A stretch of DNA of 64,000 bases from Gymnopilus junonius (taxonomy: Eukaryota > Basidiomycota > Agaricomycetes > Agaricales > Galerinaceae): assembly GCA_015501075.1 (NCBI GenBank), contig JADNYJ010000073.1:1-64000 (forward strand). The letters run 5' to 3'. The notes under the pieces are model-generated. The model did no database searches and was not told the DNA's origin. It saw only the letters and a program-made list of their open reading frames with translations. Shown here one piece after another: positions 22,506 through 35,363 of the stretch. The position numbers and the translations under genes were made by a program. Within the stretch, counting starts at the first letter, position 1. Every line of letters starts with the position of its first letter.

Positions 22506-25500
22506 AATACCTCTTATATACGTTTTTGGGCCAACCTGTATTTAGTAGATATCAAGCGAGCTTAGGTCCTTCTTCGCATATTGGATTTCATTTGGACCCT
22601 AGACCACAAGCGGGGCAGCGGATAAGAGGCGGCAGAGATGGGCGGTTGATCGGAAGCACCGGAAATGGATGTGAAGACGAAATTGGACTTGTCCTTTGGA
22701 ATAGAATCGACTGTCTGCTGCTGCCATTGAACACTTGGTGTACTGTACTTTCAGTGGGTATAATGGTAGCACTGTTTTCTTTCCACTGTTCAAGTTAGAA
22801 TTTGTTTGAGAGATTGTTTTGCGCAAGACTCATTACACTAAATTGAACAGCCTGAAAAAGCATTCTACTCATTCTCGAGAACTGGGTATCTCAGAACTGC
22901 GAAACACGGACAATAACAATTCATTTGGGTCCTTGAGAAGTCTCCTGCCATCAGGCCTCAAACAATATGCCTGGCAAGAACTGTCAAAATTGACGAGAAA
23001 CAAGAATGAGCTGCTTCGACAGAGTTGAGAACAACAGAAAGAACCATAACATACAGTCTTCCACTGCTAGCGGCGAAATTTTTCAGCTTCTTAGCGTCTT
23101 TGATGGATAACGTACAGTGGAACCGAACACCGAAGAAGTCTCGTTTATGCCGTATTTTGTGTTTGAGCACAGAATTGGGGACGGAGGAGAAGTGATGGGA
23201 GGTGTGCATGTGCTCCGAGTTCCGTATCTTCAATTTTTTTTGGCTGGAGTGTCGGATACCAGCCATGTCCTTCTCATCGGATAGTTAGCCGGCTGTAGTC
23301 TCTGTTTCATAATTTGATGCGATTCTTTCTTGGGGAAGAATGATGTTTCTGTCAAACCCAGGAAGAGGGTTACCGAGGTGGTCTTCGACTGCTTTGCCAA
23401 ATATTTTCTTCCATTGAGGACCAATGGAACAGATCCATGCCTTGTTAAATGAGCATGCACTTGATCTACATAATAAATTAGAAGTAGGAATGAGCTAGAG
23501 ATTTCAAAGGTAATACAAAGAAATGACGGGGAAGGAACAGATGGGCGCTTAATAGTATACATCATTCAAATCCGTCAATGTGCAGATTGCTTCAGCTGAC
23601 TTTTGGATGGCATCTAATGCTATATACTGCTCAAAGGTCATTTTACTTGCTTCGTTCTACTTTCCACTTCTGTTCTATATGGTATATCAATATACATCAA
23701 ACTAAGAAAAACGCAAGCAACAAATGTTTGCAGTGTGGGTTCTTGCAGATGTTCTGATAATAGACTATTTACGAGGGCTGTATCCTTCTTATTCCTTTCA
23801 TTATTGAATATAGGTCTATTGATATCAGACTGGTACACTGACTTCATGTCGTGCTTGGATGCTCATAGTCACACTATTTCGAAATGAAATGACATTGACA
23901 ACCATTGTTCAGTTCCATTCCTTTGGTCTGAAGCCCCACATTCTGGAGCCAAACCAACTGACAAATAAAAACAGAAGGAAGGGTACTTCCAGGAGTGGAT
24001 GGGGGGATGGAGGAGAGGGTGGACTAACATTTTACGATTCAGCAGATGACTCATGGTGACCATGAGCATCTAAATTCTGGCAAGATTTATTCTGAGCTCG
24101 AATTTAGCTTCATTCAGCTGATCCAAGTCCAGCCATGTGATGGAAATGTGGATATCAGGCAAATTTGATGGATGCCTATCACGGCCGTATTTTTAGTGCT
24201 CCAGACCCTTCACAGTATAGTGATGGTAGCCATAACATATGGCCATATGACTGTAAATACGGCAATGGTGCGCAGCTCTAATGAATCAGTCACTGATATC
24301 GAGGACAGTATTATTTGTATATTTAAATAACTCAATGGACCAAAAAAAATACCTTTACAAATCAGTCCATGATTTACTGAGCAAGGACGTCACTGAAGGG
24401 TATCGGCTTCGACTTGGAACAGCACTAAAAATAGGAAATACTAGTGAGAAAGAACACATCATTGATTCCGAGAGATGTGAGGACGTGTTGTGAGCTCAGA
24501 ATGTCAGAATTCTTGGCTGGTTAGAACACTAGAAGAAATTAGGGTATGGAGATGTGAGGACGTGTTGTGAGCTCAGAATGTCAGAATTCTTGGCTGGTTA
24601 GAACACTAGAAGAAATTAGGGTATGGAGATGTGAGTTCTCAGAAGGTAATAAATTGTTGTTTGGCACCTGAGAAGTCTCCTCGGACTTGTGTGGATGCGG
24701 AAACTAAAATAGTCCTCGATCCTCGATCAAAGTGGGCTCGGTAAATTCAATCTGAACAAAGGATGGGACGAAAGTCTACAGTGTTAATAGATATTGAGGA
24801 AAACCTGCAGGCATAACATTGGCAATGTAGATGTTGGCATTTTTTTGGTATAGCATAGGATGAGGGGGGACAAAGTGTCAGAGTAGTTTAAATTATGACC
24901 GGAAGAAAGAAGGACTTGAAATGAAACTAGAAGCACAATACGTAACTAGGAGATTAGGAGTTTCAAGTTTGTGAGTCAACTCCAGTGGAATAATGGAAGG
25001 AAATCTGAGAGGACAACATATCTTTCGGAGGAAGGCCCAAGCAAAATATGCATTGGGCAGAGAGAAATTTCAAGTTGAGCACGGATTTGAATAAATATAA
25101 ATTTGAAAGAAAATATTGAAAAGATTGCGGGAAGAAGGACAGAGGTACAATGATGCAGAATGTCGTAAGTGAAGTGTTGATGTGTGGATGATCAGTAAGA
25201 AGCAATGGTGAGATGCGTTGGAGAAGCATGGGAAGATGTGGCAAGTGGGACCGAAAAAAAGAAGCAACAGAGAAAGGAAAAGGTATAAAGAGACGAGGAA
25301 TTGAAGGAAGTGGTGTCGCTTCCTCTACTATTATGCCGAAACTCTGACACTTTGTTGAATGATGGGATGGTCATCAATCCAACTCAATACTTGCCTGAAG
25401 GTGTCGACCGTACATAGCGCTCGGAGATAAGATTTGCTCGAGGGCGGGTCTCAGCAGGTTGTCAAGGTGAGTAGAATGTTCCGTCATTGGATAGAGAAGG

Positions 25501-26163
25501 AGATACTTATGGTACTGCAAAATAGGCCGAGCCATTGAAAGAAGGTTGGAGGACAGTCTGAGCAACTGGGATGCAAGGTGGGTGTCAAAAGTCTTTTATT
25601 TTCCGAGTTCCTGGATCTGACTTGTTTACTCAAAGGTTTGATTTGAACGGTCAACTGGTTGAATAAGGTGAGTTCAAATCAACATTTTTATTGTGACCGA
25701 GACAGCGGGCAGCAAGGATTGAGGTAAGTCAGTACCAAATGATATCTTTATGCTGAGTCTGCCCCAAGGTGCTGATATGCAGACCTGACAAGTACAAGAC
25801 CGAGAGAAGCTGACCGAGAGAAGCAGAGCTAACGAAGCAAGAGAACGGCGGCAATGTACTGACCCTGACATAGATGTCAGACAACAGGACACCAGGCCAA
25901 CGAAAAGGTGAGCTGACTTACCTGTGCCACTGACCCCGTTTCCCCTTGTACGAGCCCTTCGGGGGAGGGGAAACTATGCCAGTCTGAGAAAAGAAAGAGC
26001 GAAGAGCGAGCTGAAGATCCTCTTTTTCATCCAGTCTATACCTTATATGGCTTAGCATATTCCAAAAATGTCCTGTTTGCGTCATGTGTGCCTGGATTCC
26101 CAGCGCAAAAAGGAAATTATCCATTTGAGGCTATCTCGGTAGATGGCACAAGTAATCGATCAG
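22506..26163. other. Spacer and small spliced relic, copy 3
   Basis: Matches 3541-7095. The small plus-strand reading is intact only here: an exon ending 25466, intron 25467-25525, exon 25526-25577, intron 25578-25635 and an exon from 25636 to the stop at 25664-25666. Together they encode RAIERRLEDSLSNWDARFD followed by six residues. Nothing else in the stretch supports a gene. Confidence 0.5.
24474..24627. repeat. Local 77-base tandem duplication, unique to copy 3
   Basis: The block beginning GATGTGAGGACGTGTTGTGA at 24474 is repeated exactly or nearly so at 24551. The other units have it once. It is a useful marker to separate copy 3 from its neighbours. Confidence 0.9.
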
Positions 26164-29100
26164 TCAAGGACTCTCCTCCACCCCTTTACTTTCATCCCCC
26201 TCCCCCTCCCCCTCATCTGGATCTTTCAACCACCCATCATAATCCACCCTAATCTCACTCTCCAGCAGCTTATTCACTTTCTCCACCTCCTTGGCGACGT
26301 TACTCTCAAACTGCGAGTTGTAGGCATACTTGAATGGGTTGGAGCTCGACGGCATGCGGATATGCGCTTGGACTTGGGCTTGGGCTGAGAGGTGGCCATG
26401 GCCATGTCCATGAGCTAATACATTCAAACTGGAAGGTGTACGTGCATAGTCAACATGAGCGAATGGGTTGGAGGAAGAGGGTGTGAGCACATGCCGAGGG
26501 TGCAGGTGAGAAGATGACGAGACCTGTGAATTCGAATTCGACCTTGGAGAAGAAGCATGTGACCCATTCTGAGGTCGATGAGATGCAGATGTAGGTGCAT
26601 CCCCCGTGGAAGATTTAGGCGCGTACATGCTCTCCCAGCTGTCTTTCGAACCTTGACTTATCCCTGGTGGAGGCGCATCTACACTTGAGTTGGTGATGGC
26701 AGCACCAGCACCAGCACCTCCAAAAGGACCCTGCTGCGTGGAAGTAGCCAAAGGTCTAAACTCAAACCCTTTCCCTAACCTCCCCTCACCCCTAAATACG
26801 TCCAAGTCGCCCGCAAGTTGATCAACCTCCTCTTCCGAATCATCATCATCGCTTCCAGCGATAGACGACAGAGATTTAGCAGGCGAGGCTAAATCTACAT
26901 CCACATCATATGGATCATACCCCCCCTCCCCACCAAAAATGGAGTTGCGCTCAATCTCCCAGTGAAATTCATGCTCAAACTCGAGTTCGGGCACGGGAGG
27001 AGGAGGATCAGTGTATGGATCTACGTCTCCATGAGGATCTACTAGGTCGAGTAGGGAGTGAGGGTGTAGGAAGTTGTGGTTGTCTTCTGTGATGGGGTAG
27101 GAATAGGCAGGGGCATTGGGGTATGAGTTGTTGCTGTGTGGAAGGCTGTTCGTGTTGTTGCTGTTGAGGCTTTGTGCACTTTGTGGTTCATTCTGGATTT
27201 CAGCTTGCACTTGGCATGAACTTTCACCTGTAGCAGCATGGGCATTGGCTTCGACATGGGCACCGGCAGTGGCTATAGCACCAGCACCAACCCAGCCCTC
27301 CTCCACATCTGATTCTGGCACCTCCCTGATACATTCCACAGCAAACTTGCCCTTGGTAGAACTAGAAGACAGCTTCACGCCTGACCCCGGCACTGACGTC
27401 GACCCCGACACAGATGTACGCACTTTCTTCTTCTTTTCCTTCTTCTTCCTATCACTCGCCAAAAGCTCTGTGAGTGTCGGCAATTTGTCCGCCCTTGTTG
27501 GAGGTGGGGGCGTTGAAGGTGTTTGTGCCGCTGGTGCTGGAGGAATACCTGAAGATGTTTGAGCTCTCGTTCCTCACATAGGACCAGGAGTGGGAGTCAG
27601 CATCGAAGGACTCCCAATCCCTGCTCCCTCACTTCTACTAGCTATAGGTGTAACATGATGAGTGGCAGCCTTTGGTGTCCGAGGACTTCTCGAAGCAGCA
27701 GCAGCTGCTAAAGCAAACCCAGTCAATGTCTGATGGTAAGGCGATTTATTCCTATTATCACCCACACCTGGACCGGGTAAGGGGATGTTAACAGCTCGTA
27801 GGCGGATAATGTCCTAGCTCGCTTTAAGGCGTGTTCTACGTCTTCTTCTTCTCTTTGATTTTGGTTAGCATTAGGGGATAGTGGGGCGTTGGCATTGGCA
27901 TTAGAGGTGCTGGGTTCATCATGACAACGAGGCGTGATAAAAGTGGGCTCGCGTTCGCATTTGTTGTTTGCATTTATAACCATCAGTGGACTGTCCGAAA
28001 CAGCACCAGCATTCACCGCCGCTGGAGGAGCAGCATGACACTTCCGTGTAGGAGTCGTAGGTATAGGTATAGCAGGCAACGAAGCAGACACATTAAGCGG
28101 GGTCCGCATGGGTGTACCTGCAGGCGTATGCCTCCCATACGTCTTGGTGACATGAGGAGAAACTGGCACTGGCGGTGAAACATGAGGCGCCACCGACGCT
28201 GCTGAAGATGGTGGTCGGGCAGGCGATAGAGGGAATAGAGGAGCAGGAATGTGGGTGCCTTGAGGTTGGAGGCGACATTGAGGGAGTGAATTTGAATTAG
28301 TAATACCAATGATGGCCTTTGAGGAGGCGAACGGAGGTTTCGCGGGGGTTTGGGGTTGAAGTTAATATCTGGGAAGAGGAGAATGAATGGAGGAAGGACT
28401 ATTCTCCACGACGGAAGGAAAGATAAAATAAAGATAAAAAGAAAACGAGACAGAAAACAAAATGAAAAGAGTGAGAAAGAAAGAAAGAATTGAATTAGAT
28501 ACAATACACAATATCGGATGAAAAGGAAAAGAACTCACAGCGTCTGGGAGCTCGTCTATCCTTTGAATCTCCGTTTCTTTATTCTTGTCCTTGTTCTTGG
28601 AGGACGATGGTTCAGGCTGTACGTCACCACCAGGAGGACCATTGGGACGGTCTGCAGAAGACTGCTTGTTGCGGTTACCATTACCAGTGGGTTTGCTGGG
28701 TTTACTGCCGGTACTGTTCGTGTTCTGACTCGCACGCTTGACGACTCCAAACCCAAAGGGAGCAGCATCCCTCAGAGGATCGGCGAGGGAGGAAGCAGCG
28801 CGAGTTGGTTCTTGATCTGAGTAGCACTAGCCTTGAGAGTCACCTTAGCTTGGGGTTGTTCGACTTGGTTCAAAGTGCCTGGTTCATGAGGCACAGGCAC
28901 ACCCACATCAACATGAACCGAACCAACCAGATGACCGTCGATCGCCAAACTCGGGCCTTTACTAGGCGGCAGCACCCTCCTCTGCCAATTCTCCACTTTA
29001 TCCTTGAGTCTCCTTTCCTCAAGATATTCCTTCTCCCACTCATTCCACTCGCCCTCCGTCTTGGCATTGATCCATCTCCGGCAGCTCCACGGGCCTCCTG

Positions 29101-29165
29101 TCCGTTTGCATTCCCGACCAACGACCGTACTGCCCGCTCGTCGACTCCATCTTAAGCTTGTGCTC
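26164..29165 (-). pseudogene. 5'-truncated copy 4 of the amplified gene
   Basis: Exon 1 fragment, intron and exon 2 as in copy 2, with the same TGA at 27574-27576. A further frame break lies near 27775, where the SPSPGP coding region has lost bases. The downstream 439-codon frame 27483-26164 is intact and ends GVEESP. At two homopolymers (near 26600 and 26990) this copy keeps the run length that the parental copy has lost, so it is the best guide to the true frame of exon 2. Confidence 0.85.
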
Positions 29166-32004
29166 CGTTCCTCTCTATACCCTGATGGGCAACTTACAAC
29201 AGCCGTGTATGCGTGGGGCTACTCAGCCAGCCGGTAAGTTTCATCTTCAATGTTTTCGGTTGGCCACACACGTACTCACATAGCATTTCTTTTCAGATCG
29301 ATCTCTACGACCACCTCGGCGACTTGTTTCCCAGTCGCCAGCCCGTCTTCATGCACATGGGCGGCGATCTCCACTACTTCCTGCTGCAATTATGACAGCC
29401 TGGGATGACCGGTCAGGATGGAATTTGAATCTGAGGGTGGATGTTTCCTCATGTCAGGCATAGAGGAGTGCGCACGCCACCGCCGACACCGCCAGCATCG
29501 TATGCTGTCTATGGAGACAAGGCCCAGGTAAATTTTCCTGTTTTCTTTTAGGCACAAGTACTCACCTGGTATCTCCAGATCGATATCCACAGCCCCAGCC
29601 TCGATCTACCACCCTCCATCTGCCAGCCAGTCGTCCAAATCACAGACAGCGGTCTCGACTACTTCCTGTAGTCGAGATCTACGTGATAACAATTCTGACG
29701 GACTGACATGGCCGGTCAGGATGGTATTGAAGATGAGGGTGGTTGTTTCCTCATATCAGGCATAGAGCAGCATGTACGCCACTGCCACCACCATCACCAT
29801 AGGTTGTCCAGCTAGTCAGCGGTGCTGGGCGAATGACCATGGAGACGAGGCCCAGGTATGTTTCATGTCTTTTTCATCTTCTTCTACGCATGAGCAATCA
29901 TCCTAGTACTCTCCAGACCGACCTCCACCGTCAACGACCACAACCTCGATGGTACCGTCCTCCATCCACCAGCCAGTCGTCAAGGTCATAGGTGGCGGTC
30001 TCCACTACTGGCTGTAGTCGATGTTCACGCGTTGATGACTGCCAGAGGCGTGCGATGAAGTAATCCGGAGGACGAGTCGAGGATGGGAAACCGCCTTTCA
30101 AGTCATGGTGAAGCCACCATCACCGAGTCGCTTCCTCCCTCTCTTCTCTGCTCCACCTCCATCTCTCGCCCAGCAGGATGTCTTCAACGTCGTACAGCAC
30201 TCTCGACCGCTTCCAGTGTCCTCAAGGACTGTCAAGACACATCGCGCAACGGCGGGGTAGCCGAATACTTGCTGCTGGCCGGCTATCTGGTCCAAGAAGC
30301 TGTGGAGGGGCTCAGGTGTTCATAGCTGCTGCAGCGCCATCCCAAGGTAAGATTTCATTCGACATATTCGCTTACATACTACTCACCTGTTATCTTCTCC
30401 AGCTCGATCTCCACCCCGCCACTGCTCTCTCCTCGATATACTGCCTGCGACTCGTCATCCAGGCATCAAGAACGGTGTTGACTATGCCCTGTAGTTGGGA
30501 TTTGCGTGTTCAGGGAGTGTTGAAGCCTTGGGATTCCATACCATACAGTAACATGGCAGCTGCAAAACTTGGCCCAGGTAAGTTCTGACTCGAAATCTTT
30601 CTTTCAACACGTTCACTCACCTAGGATGCATTTGCAGCCCGCCCTTCACCCTCTGCTCGATGGGTCGTCCTCGCCTTGTCAACCAGCTAGCAAGAGCACG
30701 GACAGCGGTCTCGACTATTTCCTCTAGTCGAGATGTGCTCGCTACCGATCGTCAATACCTCGGAATTCGAGTGTAGGAAGGGTTTGAGGATGAAGAAGCC
30801 ATTTACCAGGCGTGGAGGGTCGTGCTCACCTCCAGTGATCTTTGTGTGTTGTGTTGGAGATGTTGGGGAAGGAGGGATGTATGTGGTAAGTGCTTGTTGA
30901 TCTCGGACTTGTGTTCATTCACTCACTTATGCATCCCTTTCAGCTCGACTCCGCCATCGTCCTCTCTCTCTCTGCCATCGTCCTTTCTCTCCGCCGTCAT
31001 CCTCTCTCTCTCCGCCATCATCTTCTCTCTCTCTGTCGACGTCGTGCCGCCCTCCTCTATCACCCAAGGTGACGACCCTCACCTGCAACTTCTAGTCCGC
31101 AATCACGGTCGTCATCAGCGTCTGACTGTGCAAATGACCAGTTAGGATGACTTTGGAAGGAGATGAGGCCGGGGAAGGGACTTACCAGGTCGTGGAGGGC
31201 GTACACATCACCACTGACTTCTGTGTGCCGTTCCTGTCATCCAGAGGTGCTGGAGATGTGTGGTGAATTGGAAGGGATGTGGTAAGTGCTGATTCATTCC
31301 AAATAATTACCTGTGCACTCACTTCTCACTTTCCTCTTTCCGGTTCATTTTGACCGACAAAGATGGACAGCGGTCTCGACTATTTCTCGTCGGTTCAGTC
31401 AGTTATTACTCATTACCTTTTCTCCTTGAGGTACTCACCTTGTATTTTACAGCTCCTGCTGACTCTCCCTCAACCGTGTTTGCGTATGGTCATCGGTGCC
31501 GTGGATGTCCAAGTCTGCTCATTGCGCGTTGAAGGGGCGTGTGCTACGGTAAGTCAACTTGTAATTGGGAATAGCGATTTGATGCTTACCTTCAATTTAT
31601 CTAGTCGCGCACTTCCTGCTCTGTCGTTATGAGAGCTTGGCACCGGCGACTTTGATATTCAAGCAATGAATGCGGGCTGGAGAGTCGAGTTAGGTGAAGG
31701 TCGGGGCGGTGTCTCCGCTGCTGGTAAGGCTCTACGTGACGGAGGTGAGCATTTGCTCTGTGCTCGAGTATATGATGTTTCTTACCTTTTGAACTGTTGT
31801 AGCTACTTTCCATTCCCTGTTGATTGCGTCCCATGAGCACAATCAAGCCTCAATACGAGGGAAATGCTCGACGGCGGCGGCGTTGTCGTCTTCGTTTTTT
31901 GGCAGCGAGGTATGCGATGGGTCAGAAAAGAATGAAGAGGAGGAAGAGGAAGGAGAGAAGGAGAAGTACTGAAGAGGGAAGACCGGATGGTGAGGACTAA
32001 ACCA
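29166..32004 (+). other. Copy 4 spacer: plus-strand intron-bearing modules
   Basis: Same module series, with a hairpin at 29654-29676. The last exon (about 31802-31974) keeps the acidic frame to a TGA, again with length changes that are multiples of three. As in copy 1, the donor of the intron near 31399 is GTCAGT rather than GTAAGT, grouping copies 1 and 4 against 2 and 3. Confidence 0.45.
30960..31038. repeat. CT-rich minisatellite, copy 4 (shortest)
   Basis: Only about four repeats of the 18-21 base CT-rich motif remain, roughly 79 bases against about 200 in copy 1. Confidence 0.88.
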
Positions 32005-35000
32005 GCAAAGCCAATCCCTCTTATATACATTTTTGGGCCAACCTGTATTTAGTCGATATCAAGCGAGCTAAGGTTCTTCCTCGCATATTGGATTTCATTT
32101 GGACCCTAGACCTACAAGTGGGGCAGCGGATGAGAGGTGGCAGAGACGGGCGGTTGATCGGAAGCACCGGAAATGGATGTGAAGATGAAATTGGACTTGT
32201 CCTGTGGAATAGAATCGACTGTCTGCTGCTGCCATTGAACACTCGGTGTACTGTACTTTCAGTGGCGTATAATGGTAGCACTGTTTTCTTTCCACTGTTC
32301 AAGTCAGAATTTGTTGGAGAGATTGTTTTGCGCAAGACTCATTACACTAAATTGAACAGCCCTGAAAAAGCCATTCTACTCAATCTCGAGAACTGGGTAT
32401 CTCAGAACTGCAAAACACGGACAACACATTTCATTTGGGTCCTTGAGAAGTCTCCTGCCATCAGGCCTCAAACAATACGCCCGGCAAGAACTGTCAAAAT
32501 TGACGAGAAACAAGAATGAGCTGCTTCGACAGAGTTGAGAACAACAGAAAGAACCATAACATACAGTCTTCCACTGCTAGCGGCGAAAATTTTCAGCTTC
32601 TTAGCGTCTTTGATGGATAACGTACAGTGGAACCGAACACCGAAGAAGTCTTGTTTATGCCGTATTTTGTGTTTGAGTGCAGAATTGGGGACGGAGGAGA
32701 AGTGATGGGAGGTGCGCATGTGCTCCGAGTTCCATATCTTCAGAATTTTTTTTGGCTGGAGTGTCGGATACCAGCCATGTCCTGTTTCATCGGATAGTTA
32801 GCCGGCTGTAGTCTCTGTTTCATAATTTGATGCAGATTCTTTCTTGGGGAAGAATGATGTTTCTGTCAAACCCAGGAAGAGGGTACCGAGGTGGTCTTCG
32901 ACTGCTTTGCAAATATTTTCTTCCATTGAGGACCAATGGAACAGATCCATGCCTTGTTAAATGAGCATGCACTTGATCTACATAATAAATTAGAAGTAGA
33001 GGAATGAGCTAGAGATTTCAAAGGTAATACAAAGAAATGACGGGGGAGGAATAGATGGGTGCTTAATAGTATACATCATTCAAATTCGTCAATGTGCAGA
33101 TTGCTTCGGCTGACTTTTGGATGGCATCTAATGCTATATACTGCTCCAAAGGTTATTTTACTTGCTTCGTTCTACTTTCCACTTCTGTTCTATATGGTAT
33201 ATCAATATACATCAAACTAAGAAAAACGCAAGCAACAAATGTTTGCAGTGTGGGTTCTTGCAGATGTTCTGATAATAGACTATTTATGAGGGCTGTATCC
33301 TTCTTATTCCTTTCATTATTGAATATAGGTCTATTGATATCAGACTGGTACACTGACTTCATGTCGTGCTTGGATGCTCATAGTCACACTATTTCGAAAT
33401 GAAATGACATTAACAACCATTGTTCAGTTCCATTCCTTCGGTCTGAAGCCCCACATTCTGGAGCCGAACAACTGACAAATAAAAACAGAAGGAAGGGTAC
33501 TTCCAGGAGTGGATGGGGGGATGGAGGAGAGGGTGGACTAACATTTTACGATTCAGCAGATGACTCATGTTGACCATGAGCATCTAAATTCTGGCAAAGA
33601 TTTATTCTGAGCTCGAATTTAGCTTCATTCAGCTGATCCAAGTCCAGCCATGCGATGGAAATGTGGATATCAGGCAAATTTGATGGATGCCTATCACGGC
33701 CGTATTTTTAGTGCTCCAGACCCTTCACAGTATAGTGATGGTAGCCATAACATATGGCCATATGACTGTAAATACGGCGATGGTGTGCAGCTCTAATGAA
33801 TCAGTCACTGATATCGAGGACAGTATTATCTGTATATTTAAATAACTCAATGGACCAAAAAAAATACCTTTACAAATCAGTCCATGATTTACTGAGCAAG
33901 GACGTCACCGAAGGGTATTGGCTTCGACTTGGAACAGCACTAAAAATAGGAAATACTAGTGAGAAAGAACACATCATTGATTCCGAGAGATGCGAGGACG
34001 TGTTGTGAGCTCAGAATGTCAGAATTCTTGGCAGGTTAGAACACTAGAAGAAATTAGGGTATGGAGATGTGAGTTCTCAGAAGGTAATAAATTGTTGTTC
34101 GGCACCTGAGAAGTCTCCTCGGACTTGTGTGGATGCGGAAACTAAAATAGTCCTCGATCCTCGATCAAAGTGGGCTCGGTAAATTCAATCTGAACAAAGG
34201 ATGGGATGAAAGTCTACAGTGTTAATAGATATTGAGGAAAACCTGCAGGCATAACATTGGCATTTTTTTGGTATAGCATAGGATGAGGGGGACAAAGTGT
34301 CAGAGTAGTTTAAATTATGACCGGAAGAAAGAAGGACTTGAAATGAAACTAGAAGCACAATACGTAACTAGGAGATTAGGAGTTTCAAGTTTGTGAGTCA
34401 ACTCCGGTGGAATAATGAAAGGAAATTTGAGAGGACAACATATCTTTCAGAGGAAGGCCCAAGCAAAATATGCATTGGGCAGAGAGAAATTTCAAGTTGA
34501 GCACAGATTTGAATAAATATAAATTTGAAAGAAAATATTGAAAAGATTGCGGGAAGAAGGACAGAGGTACAATGATGCAGAATGTCGTAAGTGAAGTGTT
34601 GATGTGTGGATGATCAGTAAGAAGCAATGGTGAGATGCGTTGGAGAAGCATGGGAAGATGTGGCAAGTGGGACCGAAAAAAAGAAGCAACAGAGAAAGGA
34701 AAAGGTATAAAGAGATGAGGAATTGAAGGAAGTGGTGTCGCTTCCTCTACTATTATGCCGAAACTCTGACACTATGTTGAATGATGGGACAGTCATCAAT
34801 CCAACTCAATACTTGCCTGAAGGTGTCGACCGTACATAGCGCTCGGAGATAAGATTTGCTCGAGGGCGGGTCTCAGCAGGTTGTCAAGGTGAGTAGAATG
34901 TTCCGTCATTGGATAGAGAAGGAGATACTTATGGTACTGCAAAATAGGCCGAGCCATCGAAAGAAGGTTGGAGGACAGTCTGAGCAACTGGGATGCAAGG

Positions 35001-35363
35001 TCAGTGTCGAAAGTCTTTTATTTTCCGAGTTCCTGAGTTCAAATCAATGTTTTATTGTGACTAGGGCAGTGTGCAGCAAGGATTGAGGTTAACAGGATAC
35101 CAGGCCGACGAAAAGGTGAGCTGACTTACCTGTGCCACTGACCCCGTTTCCCCTCATACGAGCCCTTCAGGGGAGGGGAAACTATGCCAGTCTGAGAAAA
35201 GAAAGAGCGAAGAGTGAGCTGAAGATCCTCTTTTTCAACTAGTCTATACCTTATATGGTTTAGTGTATTCCAAAAATGTCCTGTTTGCATTGTGTGTGCC
35301 TGGATTCTCAGCGCAAAAAAGAAATTGTCCATTTCAGGCTATCTCATTAGACCGCACAACTAA
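32005..35363. other. Spacer, copy 4, with a deletion of the relic
   Basis: Matches 3541-7095 until about 35030. There roughly 300 bases are missing, including the last exons and introns of the small relic. Otherwise no gene is visible. Confidence 0.65.
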
